A DNA stretch of 64,000 nt from Pelodera strongyloides. Lineage: Eukaryota; Nematoda; Chromadorea; Rhabditida; Rhabditidae. The position numbers and the translations under genes were made by a program. The stretch covers positions 124,001-188,000 of the forward strand of contig JAANDG010000015.1 of the NCBI GenBank assembly GCA_036852015.1, read 5' to 3'. The number at the start of each line of letters is the position of its first letter. Within the stretch, counting starts at the first letter, position 1. This document shows, one piece after another, positions 12,290 through 24,542 of the stretch. The notes beneath the pieces were generated by a model. It made no database searches. It was not told the origin of the DNA and saw only the letters and a list, made by a program, of their open reading frames with translations.

Positions 12290-15200
12290 CTGAAAGGGTT
12301 AGTAAAGCGGATATTTCTTTGGTTGAAATGTGTTAAATGCGGTGATATGTTTACTGGAACAGACAGACTTGATGCAACAAACAAGAGACACGGTTGTTAG
12401 TCACAGTCTGCTTTAAAACGACAAAACACCGTTGCAGAGTCGTTTCAATAATTAAAGAGGAGGTAAGTTAGAATCATGATGAAGGCTATCGCAAATGAAA
12501 TCGGGATACAGACAGCAATAAAGAATTTAATTTTCCACCGAGGATATTCCTCCCCGAAGTAGGAAGTCCGATTGCGCAATCTGTATTGAATTAGTCTTTT
12601 AAAATATCCATTATAGAATAAACAATATTATATGTCACTTTCCCAAAATATATACATCTATTTGATTTTTCCACCGAGTATATTCCTCCATTTTCCCATT
12701 TACTATAAGCACTCACCTTTTTACTCGTTTCTTTTTCTTTGCGGGTCCTCGAGTAACTGGAGACTCAAGTTCGTAGGGATGTCCATTGGGCTCTAGAAAA
12801 CATGCAAAAATATATATGAGTTAGAGAGTATAGTACTTTTAAAAATGGCCCATATCCCACTTTTTCAACCCTTTGTAGTAAGTCTCTAAGAGCAAAATTC
12901 ATTACCTTTCAGAGGCCGATGGTCCCCATTTCCCCACAAATTATCTGGTCTTAAATCCTCTCGATAAGGTGTGTATGGAGGGGCTCGAGTCTCAGCTGTT
13001 GTCGTTTCCACAACAGTGTGCCCATTTTGAGGACCATGCCCATTTTGAATTGGTCGAGTGTATTGTGGTACGTTTGTTCTGGTAGTTTCCTTAAATTTAA
13101 ATTGGTTAATTTTAAAATCTTAATTTAGCCTGTATCCTAAATCAAGTGAGTAAAATGGTTGGTCAGTGAAAAAAACTGCACCTTAATGCGGGAACAAAAC
13201 TAACCGTGAGCACTTCTCGGTATCCTGGTCGGTGAGGTGGTGGATGGGGGGCTTGTTGTTCAGTGTCAGTACTCCATTCGTCTGTTTCGATCTGGGCCAA
13301 GTGATCAGCCGGAGGCTTCTCGTAGCCGGGCTGCAAAAACAACGAACTATCCACTATATAAATATACACTTCAACAAACACAAATTCAAAACGTGGTACC
13401 TATGGGTTAATCCTAGTCGACACATTATTCATCTAACAAAAATCATTTTATAAATTTGAAGCAAACCTGTTGTGTTGGATCTGGATATCGCTGTTGGTAG
13501 GGTGGAATCTCACTTCCCCATCGTTGCACTGTCGTTGTTTCAGTTTCTTCCATGACGCCATTTCTCTTCTGACCTAATTGTATACGATACTGAATAGGGG
13601 AACTGGGCGTACGCAATTCTGAAATTGGCAAGCGTACTTTAATATAATTAAGAGCCATGCATAGGAATATATTTATTTTATACTTATGAAAAAACCTAAC
13701 AATGCTGGAAAACGAACCCTGTGGGATGATGACGGTATTCTGGCCGCTGAAATCCCCTTGTGGCTGAATTGGCGTCTGCTGGGGAGATTCGTGAGGAGTT
13801 CGCCTTAGATTAATCAAATATTACAGAAGGAGACTTTTCCTTCTTCTTCTTCGGATGATCTACGCTAAGTGAAACTTAGTCGGCCGTATGTCTTATCCAA
13901 GGGCAAATCAATATGGTACCTTGGACTAGGTTGAGGCCTCGTTCTGAATACTGTGGGAGCATTGTGTTCGATATAGCTGTCCCGCTGGACCTCCTGTGTG
14001 GTCTGTCTGAGCATCTGAACACATCGCGCATGAGTGTATATTGTTATGGGTTCCAAACAATTAAAAATAATAAAATAAGACTGGGAAATAAGAAACCTGT
14101 TCCCGTTGTTGCATTTCTTGATATACGGTGGCGTCCACCTCGGTCTCGGTGGCTATCCTAAAAACGTATGTACTGAGTCAAGTTTCTATTAAACCAGGCG
14201 TTATAAGAAACACGAAGTGACGTGTTTATAGGTTTATTTAAATAAACACTGTAACGAGTCAATATAGTCTGCTTTAATGTTTTCTGATGGATCACATAAG
14301 CAATTTACCAACCATGCTTGAGTGTTCTTATTTTCTCTAAGAACAACTGGCTGAGTTTGTGTATTTTGGGATCCGAATGGAAGATTTTCATACCTAAAAC
14401 AAAACTACTAGTTAGTGAAATACAGTGTTGCTTAGTTGGTTTACGAATGAAATTACTAAAATACTATCAGTTAAAAAAAGTTTTGCGGAAAAAAACGGAA
14501 AGTGTAGTATGTTGTATCGCATGTCACACCGACGCACAAACGACCTTTTGCTGACAGTTGCGCTATTAGTGAACAGCAGGAATGTTCGATGTATTGTCAA
14601 AGCAAGTGATAAGCCCATCAAAAATATTACATTTTGTGAACCATTTCCAGGATGTGTAGATCTACATGATATTATAATAATAATAAAAGAGTATAAATCA
14701 AAGATGTCAAACCTGTGTCCATGTGTGGGCACCTGTGGTTTTCCTCTCTCTTTGTCAATCATCGTATAAAGATGTGAAAGGCGTTGTCCGTCCCCTGTTG
14801 TAGTAATTTGAGTGTGATGTTCCGAATGATGCTAAATAATAATCAATTGGAAAATATCGATTAAAGACAGTACGGAGAAATCTGCAACACATCTGACTGT
14901 TAATGAGCAGTGAAGTAAAAATTCTAACAAAAATGATGAAAAATTCTAATAAAAAATGCTCGTAGCTGGCTTGGGTGTGAATTGCATCTTAAATCATAGT
15001 GCACTCCCAATTTGATTAATGTTTGATTAATGTCCTCGTACATCAGCACAAACGGGTCGAGCAACAGTGCGAACAAAAGAACGAGAGAAAGTGAGAAAGA
15101 AAGAAAGAGAGATGTTTCTGATATGCTCAGTCAACTACTTGTTTATAATTTGTTGTATGCCACACAAGTTAAATATTTGTTAAATTCTTGTTTACATCTT

Positions 15201-18200
15201 GGTAATTGTTCGGTCCAGACAATAGGAAATCGTTTCTTTTCTTTGAATCAGCTTCCACCTCCGATTGGAAATTCCGAAAACGTTAGGTTGATAGTTATAT
15301 CTCACCCTCTGAACATTATGTGGAGGCACTGCGGGAGTAAGAGCAGCTCCGCTCGTTGTGAGTTCCCGAGTTACTTCATTATCCGGGACAATGCGAGGAG
15401 CATGAATATGACCTAGATATTAAGTCTAAGAACCCGAGAACATTGCCACCATTTGCAAACGTTTTGTTACGCAATTGTCTCGCATATAATAATAATAGTT
15501 TATTGATGATACGAAATGAACATTTTCAAATTACCCATAACGAGTATTTGTTTACTAAAAATATTGATATACGACATTTCGCGACGCTGTGTTATCATAC
15601 CTAAGGAACTGCCAATCTGCGTTCTTTGAAGGGTCGATTGGTTCCATCCTTGTTGCTCCTAGAATAAGTAGCCAATTCATTCACGTAGTGGGAATAAGAG
15701 ATTGTTAATATTACTGGCTGGTGAAAATGAGGAATAAACGGTTACCTCCTGAACGTGCTCCGAGAGTCGGTGTCTGGTCACCCTTGACTGTGAGTTTCGA
15801 TTAAAAGGAGAGGAATCCTGTGATTGAGAGCGGGCGTTCACTACTGAACAGTTACTTGTATGAGATTGCAAGCTCAATTGTCTCAATAGATGAATATCTT
15901 TTTGAAAAATCTCAAATTATTACAACTAGTATGACATTGAAAATTTGATTTCAAGTATTGAAAAAATATTAGCCAAACATTTTCAAAAATTAGCTACTCA
16001 TACCTTGAACGGTCGTCGTATGTTCAACTGGACTGTCAATGAGCGTTTCGCGAGAAGGTCTTACAATCGGCTGTGGTTGCACTAATGGTTTTTCATCGAT
16101 AACTGTTTCCTAAAGTGACGTTTCGCTTAATAAAGGCTCGTGGTAAACCTGCATACAATTTGTTATAATTGTTCCATCGAAGTGCTGACCTTTCTTGTTA
16201 CGGTCGTTGTTGGCACTTCGAGGGTCCTCCGTAGTGTATGGTTCTGCTCGCTCCCCGTTCGTGAAAACTGTCCATATGCAATCACTCCAGACTCCCGAAG
16301 CTAAATATTGGTCAAAGTCTAGAACTGCATTATTGTTTTTTTTTCTAATTCATAACAAAATATAAACTGCGACTATGCTCACTGTGCTTAATGGGCAATA
16401 AAAGGTGCATGTCTAAGCTGATGCATAGATAAATACCGTATCATCGTTAGTCGGTGTTGTATCACTCGATCCTCCGCTAACAATATGTGGTTCATGCTGT
16501 CGAGTGCGCTCGTTATAAATATATCTAAATTAGAATCTGCGATTTTAAACGTACCTTACATACATTATACACTTCTCCCACAAGCAATTTAAGAGCGTTT
16601 TATGTATTTAAAAATGGAATGAAAGTCACCTGATAGTTCCCTCATTTCCAGGTGACAAAGTACTCCCGTCCGCGTATGGGATTGTTCTGTCCGAAAATGT
16701 GCTCTCCGGATAACTGTCTCTTGGTTCTCTTCTAAAAAAGTGAACATGAATAACATGCGGTCTAATCTACATAATGTATTGGAACACGTTCGTTAACTTC
16801 TTTTAATAAAAGAAAATCACACCTATCGGAGAACATTTGCTCACTTAACGATGTCGAGTATCTGTTAAGTGTAGAGTGATCGACCTGAAGCGATGCTAGT
16901 AAAATAACCACCGAATCCATAAACAGGACAAAACGTGGTCTCATACGTGTTTTCTGTGTATCAATAAATCACTGAACAATTTAGTAAATGGGCATAGCAA
17001 AGACAACATCATCTTACCGGCTCGTCCCCTCCCAATGTGTAAATGGTAGTTGTCTTCGTTACGGTAGATGTGACGCCATCAGCTTCGGGTACAGTATACC
17101 GTTCCACCGTCGTCTTGCCCCCATTCGGTAAATAACTCACTGAGGAACTCAACGAACGATGGTCACGATCTTCCATGCCACCTAAGCAGGACACTGTTTG
17201 ATCAATTATGTAGTAATTTGTTTATTTATTTCGGCAATTATAAGCAAGTGTATAAGTAAGCAGGACACTGTTTGATCAATTATGTAATAATTTGTTTATT
17301 TATTTCGGCAATTATAAGCAAGTGTATAAGTAAGGACATTCTACGAAATCAATACCCGGTCAACATATTGGATCACGTTTGCCGGTCTTATCAGATAACT
17401 AACAAAGATCCATTAACAACGGACGTTTTTGGAAAAGAATACATATAGAGGAAACAAATCCGTTCAAAAGAAAGAGCTACGCATGCATATTTATCCATAT
17501 GTGAAGGCATGTACATATTACCAGGAAAAGTAAATCGATGAGTGGTCAGAGAATGACTCACACAGAATATTTGACTGGAGGTAACATATAGCAAACAACA
17601 GATAACAAGGAAAGGGCACAATAATAGAAAGGCTTGTAAGGTATTAACTGGGATCCCAGACAATTTTAACTAGATATATCCATAATAAATTTGTTTGTGG
17701 TAAGATGCAAAAAAATAGTGCATGTACAACATGGGAGCTCCCCTTGATAACAAGAACAAAGGGTGGTGACACAGATAAAGCTCATTCAAAATTTTGTATG
17801 ATCAGGGACGTAAATAGGTCTTGCTTGAAGCCTTAATAAAAACGTACTTGATAGCCAGCGTTCCTCTCCTGTTAGAGACGAGAAAGACTTATCAGTGTTT
17901 GCCGTCTTTCCCTTGTTGATAACAGTGCCGTGGCTTGAGTCAGAATTCATCGTCTCTGATCTGAATACATAATATCGATTTCACAAGTCGATTTTACGGC
18001 GCCGAGCAAATAGAAGCAAACTGGATGGGGGCTTCCTTAATGCGGCACAAGAGTATAGTGATAGTGCCTAGGAAAAATTGAGTTCTTGGTAAACCCACTT
18101 CCACCAGTAAGTGTCTCTCATTCCCTTGAACTTCTTGCTGTCAGGCTCACCAACACTGGAATGTTTAGAAATGTGCTCGACTTCTTCGTCGACTAGAGAG

Positions 18201-20735
18201 CTCCTTTGACTTCCTTCGGCTGCCGCTCGGCCATTTGCCTAAAAAATAGTTTCTGTTAAATGCAGCTCAGAAGTAAAACATCAATCTACAATGTTATTTT
18301 ATAAAGAAAAAAACATAAAACTTTTAAGGCACCCGAAACACTAATCACTTCTTTCGTACGGGCATACTGGCACAATTGTTGTACATAATTAGATTGATAA
18401 ATGTCAAAACCATTTCTCACGATTGTTATATCGCCAGAGTATCTCAAATCCGAATTTACTTCAGTTCTCTCTGTTTCCTCAACAGTAGACGACATGGTTG
18501 ACTCAATCCTTGAGGACGTGTCGTAAGTTTGGTGTCGGGAGGAATTTACTGATTCAGCATATCCATCTTCCGAGGCCGGGTGAGAGTAGTTTTCATCAAA
18601 GTGCGAGCTGTGCGGCGGAACAGAAAATCCGTTTGTTGGGTGTGACGCCTGTGCTTTATCTTCCCATTTCTTGGTGATGCTCGACGAAGGAGCTGGGGGA
18701 GGGGGCGGAGGAGGGGGTGCTGCAGGTCGTGCCACGGGAAGAACTGTCTCCACTCTAGGTGGAGATGGCATTGATGACTGGAAGCTCTGGCTCTGCCTCG
18801 ATGAGGATGAGACTAATTCGGAGAACGTTGATGCTGATGTCGCGAACTGCTTCGTTGACTCCTTTTTCTGGAACAAAAATATCCATGAAAAGATGCATTA
18901 AGAACCCAATATACGCAAGAGAAAATTCGTTTAAACAACAGAAGAAACAACCTGACTTGTGAAATCGTCTTGACCAGTCAAGTATGTTGCAATCTAAATG
19001 CGTAACAATTAGCTGGAATAGTGCATCATAAACATGTTTACAAGCATTAAGTGGCTTGAACCAACCTTTTCTCTTCTTTTGTCTGCCTGGGAGGTGTTTT
19101 GTGTGAGGTGTTCAACTGGAGAAGGTGTGGAGGTCTTCGACGAGAGTGGACGAATACCACGCATTTCATCAATTAACGCCGACAGGTTCTTTTCAGTCAT
19201 CAGCCAGTAATTCTCACGGAGGTACTCTTTTAGCGAGTCATCTAGAAACAGTGCAACGTTTTGGCGAAATAAAATACTATTACAAAACAGTAAGATAACA
19301 GTTTGTGGAAAGTGTTAGCGAGGCTATGAAGAGACAGGAAAGATAAAAAAAAACGCAGTCTGCGAGTGAACAAAATATAAATCTTTTAAAAACTGACCTT
19401 GTTTTTCTTGAAACAGGCATGAACTGTTGAATTTGAACACTGTCGACGTTTGCAGATCAAATCTCCTTAAAATTGACGTGTTCACCGGTGATCCATCAGA
19501 ATGTGTGAGAAGCACAACCTTTCGAGCATCCAGCAGTTCCTTGATCGATTCAACAGTCTGCAATACATGAATGACTTTGTAAATGTCTTATGACTTTAGT
19601 AGATCGACGCATGGTCGGTTTTGCATCGTCTAATTAGCTATCACGATGTGTGTGTGTTCTTCTGGTTCTTCTGCTTTATATATTTTTTCTTCTGCATTCT
19701 TCTGGTTTATAAGTAATTAAAAAATAAGGGACTGTTAAACGAATTATACCTTACTGAACACCTTTTCTTCTGAAGCAGTCATTCTTTTCTCGGCTGATAT
19801 AAGCACTCCAACAATGTCAATAATTATTGCAGGATTCTCCGTCATCCACTTTTGAATTAGTTCACAATATGCCTCTTCCGAACTGAATTACACCATGACG
19901 GCAAAAAGTCTTAATGCAGAAAGCTATGCTACAATATATACAGTAACATGACGTAAAGAGCGCAGATAATCATAAAGGTGAAGGGATAAAATACTACAAC
20001 AAAGTTGGCCGTAGAAAACCGTTGTATTTATTGAAAAGGACCTCGTCTCGGAAATTTCCGGTGTATCGACAATGATTGGTCTGAATGGCATTTGAGTCTC
20101 ATTGAATACATAACTGATGATCGACTTCTCAGGTGTTGATGCTCCGAACTTCTTAAATGCGTTACATATTTGGTGGACACTTTGTGAAACAAGCAAAGCC
20201 ATATAAGAAAACTGCATGGAAAGCTAAGAAAACTCCACACTGTGTATATATAAAATAAAAGAAATGAAATCGAGTAAAATTCAAAAAATCCACCTCATTT
20301 GCGATATTATATCGAAAGTCATCTCCGAGCTTCGTCCCATAAAAATAGTTGCAAAGTTGGTCGATAAATCTGTTCTTGCTCGATTTGGCACTGCCCACGA
20401 GGAATATTACACGGGTGGGCTTATTTTGTGAGTCTAAACGAAGATGTTGCCAACGAAATTGGAAAATACACGTGTACAATACAATGAAAACAACCCTTCT
20501 TTGAAAAACGGTACGTTGTTCTACATATGAGAGAGCCTGTAACACGCAATATAAAGAAAGACCAAATTATTTTCCCGTTTTTTTACACCAGTAAATAATA
20601 TGTAACATTTGAAAACGTACCATGCGAAGCTCCAGCGAAGATTGTTCTTTTGTTCGGAAGTCCAAAATCTTCACCGCAAAACTTGTTTATTCGTTTTAAT
20701 CCACTATCTGATTCGGACGATGAATCAGAAGACAT
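12100..20735 (-). CDS. Tail-anchored-type protein with degenerate P-loop GTPase-like domain and two alternative transmembrane C-termini
   Basis: About 1284 or 1302 residues. Exons: 20735-20621, 20536-20495, 20433-20294, 20223-20042, 19882-19750, 19557-19398, 19241-19066, 18993-18952, 18867-18322, 18238-18099, 17960-17848, 17181-17018, 16884-16823, 16731-16630, 16524-16437, 16300-16190, 16109-16004, 15897-15746, 15658-15601, 15412-15306, 14831-14713, 14393-14313, 14157-14097, 14014-13920, 13803-13718, 13618-13467, 13330-13205, 13089-12906, 12792-12717, then 12580-12445 or 12289-12100. Residues ~55-200 resemble an AIG1/septin-like G domain: TRVIFLVGSAKSSKNRFIDQ (P-loop position, G66-N73) and PIIVDTPEI (D152-E155). 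Both motifs depart from GxxxxGK[ST] and DTPG. Pro8 at ~381-388 starts a very long low-complexity region with recurring TTTV-type motifs. The end is basic (KKKKRVKR) followed by a membrane helix. There is no signal peptide, so a cytosolic protein anchored by its tail is likely. I do not recognise a named orthologue. Confidence 0.65.
12661..12690 (-). repeat. Partial duplicate of alternative last exon A inside the preceding intron
   Basis: On the minus strand this 30-base stretch repeats, with a few changes, the part of exon A at about 12527-12556 that codes for EEYPRWK. It lies between the donor at 12717 and exon A at 12580. It looks like a relic of local exon duplication. It is too short to act as an exon itself. 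Confidence 0.5.
17183..17330. repeat. 74-bp tandem duplication at a splice acceptor
   Basis: Two nearly identical 74-base copies (17183-17256 and 17257-17330, one difference seen: tagtaa versus taataa) lie directly upstream, in minus-strand terms, of the exon starting at 17181. Each copy carries the GTGTCCTGCTTA sequence that precedes the acceptor AG, so the acceptor context has been duplicated together with the intron end. Confidence 0.85.
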
Positions 20736-22058
20736 CACCTCAGAAGGCCTAGAAGAAATCTTTTTAAGAAATATACCTACTGCTTATTTTTTCTATGGCA
20801 GAAGCAATTAAGCCAACCAAAAATATAGGAAAAGATGTTTGAAAAATGTGTGTACATTTTGGTGATTGCATGTTTTCCTTTGCATATACGTCTCGCCGAG
20901 TGATAACGAACGCAATGTTTACTTTGGGCAAGTTCCAAATGGAAATCAACGTCGTAACAATCGAAACGTTTTTTTTCGCTTGCTAGAAAAGTTTTTTTTT
21001 ATCCCGCTACTACTAACAATAAGACTGAAATGTAGGTTTGTGAGCGTGATGTGAATAGCCGAACCAAATAAAGTTCATATCTATTGATTGCAATGTACAA
21101 ATCAGAAGTTTGCGAGTAATACAAAAGTGTTGAGAAGAAGGAAAATATCGCAATTTGAGCAATTCCTCGCTCATTCTCGTTGCGGCAAGGCGTTTTGCAA
21201 ACCGATAAGACGAGACACCCTTTTGGACACTAATACTGATAAAGGAGCCCAGAAGTGAATTCATTTATGAGCCTTCACCAACTTTATTTTATGCGTTCAC
21301 ACAACATAAAACGTATGAAATATACAGTTTCTAGATTCACTACTGAATGGCTGATAGGAGCCACATGACCGCAGATTAGCATATTCTACCATACTTGTAC
21401 TAAGGCCTGGTTTCGGACTTATATATTGAATGGTTCAATTTGTTCCATTTTTGTTCATCAATGCCTGTGGAGCGAAATCTGCACAAGACATCAGTTCTCT
21501 GCCCATTTATCTTCGCTTTCTTAGCAATCGCTGGAATATTTTAATGTATTCTGCCCTACATAAAACAGTTTTCTTGTGTCTGCATTATTGTGTACTAATC
21601 AGTTACACACAAAAGTTCAGCAAATACAATCTCAATGAAGCATGCATACAACCTCCTTTATTATTATGTGAAGTATTGTCGCTCACATACAAAAGTCATG
21701 CAAAAAAAAAATTAGAAAAAAATAACGAAAATAAAAGCAAAATCGCCTATCGAAAGACATCGTACATAAACACATCCGTGAATTTCCCTAAAACAAATGT
21801 TCAAATTAAACTTAATGATTTATGTAGATGGTGCCTATAAACAGACAAAAATATATACAGGATTTTATATTGTAGAGGCACTACCGTTATTAATGACAAA
21901 TTAAAAGCATTTTGATATACATATGCAACTATGTATTGTACTAATAAGTATTCCCCGGTATAAAAGATATCAACCGATGCGGTTCATATATAATCGGCAC
22001 ATATAAATATTATCAAATGAGGTTGTGCACATCGCCTAGCAATAAACCAAGAATGTCC
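20736..22058. other. Intergenic stretch
   Basis: No gene is supported. On the minus strand TTCTTCTAG ends 13-14 bases before the ATG at 20735, a candidate spliced-leader acceptor for the GTPase-like gene. A 136-codon open frame on the plus strand (21430-21840) is Lys/Asn-rich and AT-driven, has no splice-supported neighbours, and overlaps the likely 3' flank of the F-box gene. Confidence 0.5.
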
Positions 22059-24532
22059 CTACAGTCCGTTGGCAGGTACCCCGAATAATCTACTTCTTTG
22101 TGATGGTGTGTGTGCATTCAACAGATCCTCATTCAACTTCGTCCAATTCGCTTCGCTACAAATCGACGTGCAAATGCTCTGACCGATTGTATCAAAGACA
22201 ATATAGCGAACCAAATTTGTGTCCTGAAATAATCCCGAACTGGTAATCAGGATAGTAAACTGACGGCGGCTACATAGTTTGTGTTGCGCATTTATCACAA
22301 CTCAAAGTTCTGATAACTCTAATACAATTCTGTGGTTTGCACACTCTATTCTTAAGCACAACAAGCCTACCGCGCTCTAATCAATGCTAACTTATTGTAT
22401 AAACTTTGTTTTCCATGATTCTTACCTTTAACTTTCTCGTGACGTACACAAAAGTGCCATCCTCACCAAGATGTACAACACCAGTTGGTAAAGCTTCTCC
22501 GAGAGCACGAAACATCTGAACGCGTTGAGCAGTTTGAAAAGGAAAGTTTTGCCCAAAAATAAATAGTTTATAGAAAGCCTCTACATACGCCAACCATAGA
22601 ATTATTGAAAACTCACCTCTCCGCCATTCAGTTTGAAGTGCCAATCATAGTTGGCCACTCGCCAGTAATGCGCTTCTGTTTCGCTGATCCATTTCTAAAG
22701 AAAACAGCGTGTTACTGCATGTAGATTGTTCATGTGACTAAAATCCTAACAAACTGTGTTCAGGATTAAATGCTGCACTCACAATAACTGAATTCGGGAT
22801 ATAGACAGAAAAAAAACAGCACAACGACTCACTTTTGCTGATTCTACAAAGAAACGCTGGACATATCTGGATTCAGATCGCAAACGAATTAGTAAGTAGG
22901 CAAATTCCCACGAGCCAACCATCCTTGAGAGGGAATCGCGGGGGTTAGAATCAAAGCAGACCTCCAAGGCGGAGACATTCGAATTCTGAACATGTTTGCT
23001 TCACAGAGAATTCTTAATCATTACTTCTTTACTGGACAAAAAATCAATCAGTGGAGCTACGAATACTGGCTTTTCAAAACAGAAATAGCGAAGCCAATAC
23101 TATAGCTCGGCGAGGAAAAAAACTTAAATCAACACTAATACTGCTCAACCAATAATGTAGTGAAATCTTCAAAACACACCTCGGCAATAAATGTTACTGC
23201 TTCCACTGTGCCTTTGCTTTTGATCTTTATACAGGTCGGGTCGATAAAGTCTGAAAATTGTGGTAATTTAAGAATCTCTAGGTTCAACAATGTAAACATT
23301 TGAGCTCACACGAAAATAATAAATTATTATTTATGAAACATCATATATGAAGGAAAACAGTGTTTTTATTGACCAATTGTAAGCTTACCTAACCATTCCT
23401 GTATTGCACTATTCTTTGGGTTAAGATATGAGAAATAGACTCTCGGTCTCATTTTCCGAGTTTTGTAAAAACCAAATTCCCTCTCCGGTGCGACATTCAC
23501 ATCACCCTGAATAACTTATCAACAATGTCTTCGGATGTGATGAAATAAGTGTTCTTGCATGTGTGGCCAGTGCTCGGAATTTTAGTTTTAAAACAAATCG
23601 AAAGAAGTTAAGTTACAAATAAGTGTTTAGTGGCTTTTTTCGAACAGTGCAGGAAAAAATTTTCTGCTGACAAAACAAAACAAAAAGACTTACCGATATG
23701 TGAATAAAATCTGAACGAAGTGCAAACAAGAAATGAGCAATTTCGATGCTTAGCGTAACTTTATCAACCGTTCGAATTAGTGTCTGACCAGACCTCTCTT
23801 CTTGATTGCCAGCTCTGCAAACTAACGAACGGTCCATTAAAATGGGAAAAGTGCGACAACTATCATTTGAGTGAAGTATATTTTGCCGCAAAAATTAAAA
23901 AATTATTTTGCCGCAAAAATTGAAAAATTAAAATACTGCACATGTAGTAGGCTATATAATATAATATGTAGTAGGTCTGAAACATACACTAACGAGAACT
24001 TGAGTTCGGCATCCCTGGGGTGTTGGTATCCCTTCTCATAATAATGAATGCTAAGCGACGAGCGGTCCTGCAATTAAAACAAAGATGTAACAAAGAGTTG
24101 TAAAGATGTTAGTTGCCTATTATGAAAATCTTTTGTTTTCAAACAAACATAGCTAATTTTATGTTTTAAAATGGACACATTTAATCAAGAAAAAAGGTAA
24201 TAAAACTTACACCTCCAATTTCAATTGCTTTTACTAGTCGTGGTTTCATTAGCGCCTTCTGATAGAGGTATTCACTGCATGCAGCCGCGGAGAGTAGATC
24301 AGTTGGGTGCATATGTTCCATTGCTTTGCTCCACACAATATGGGGAAGATCCAAATAGGAACACGAAACCGAATCCTGTCAACAAATATCCACGTACTTT
24401 CGAGCTGTCTATTGAAAAATGCGGGTTTTGCTAATATCTTGGTGAATTCACATTAAAAAACATTCTTACATCAGAAGTAGATCCTGCTGAATCGGATTCG
24501 TAGGCCTCACTGTCAAAATCTTCAGTGTTCAT
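22059..24532 (-). CDS. F-box-like protein of nematode type
   Basis: Ten exons, 365 residues: 24532-24470, 24375-24211, 24067-23994, 23814-23694, 23506-23389, 23250-23180, 22985-22833, 22694-22617, 22515-22426, 22223-22059. All junctions agree in phase. After an acidic N-terminus (MNTEDFDSEAYESDSAG), residues ~28-70 resemble an F-box (YLDLPHIVWSKAMEHMHPTD, then LLSAAACSEYLYQKALMKPR), which in other proteins binds Skp1 and recruits substrates to an SCF ubiquitin ligase. The remaining ~290 residues have no recognisable repeats (no LRR, WD or Kelch pattern). They could be a divergent substrate-binding domain like those of the large nematode F-box families. On the minus strand GTTTTGTTTCAG ends nine bases before the ATG, a likely trans-splice acceptor. 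The F-box call rests on pattern only. Confidence 0.6.
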
Positions 24533-24542
24533 AATTAAGCAC

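Noticed and set aside
13820..13855. Extra exon of the GTPase-like gene after GCGTAG (Lys- or Glu-rich)
   Set aside because: Joining it in phase leads to a stop after about 13 residues, whereas the acceptor at 13803 continues the frame through four further exons. It could at most be a rare short isoform.
21430..21840. 136-codon plus-strand open frame
   Set aside because: It is Lys/Asn-rich, has no splice-consistent neighbours and no protein-family look, and lies in the AT-rich 3' flank of the F-box gene.
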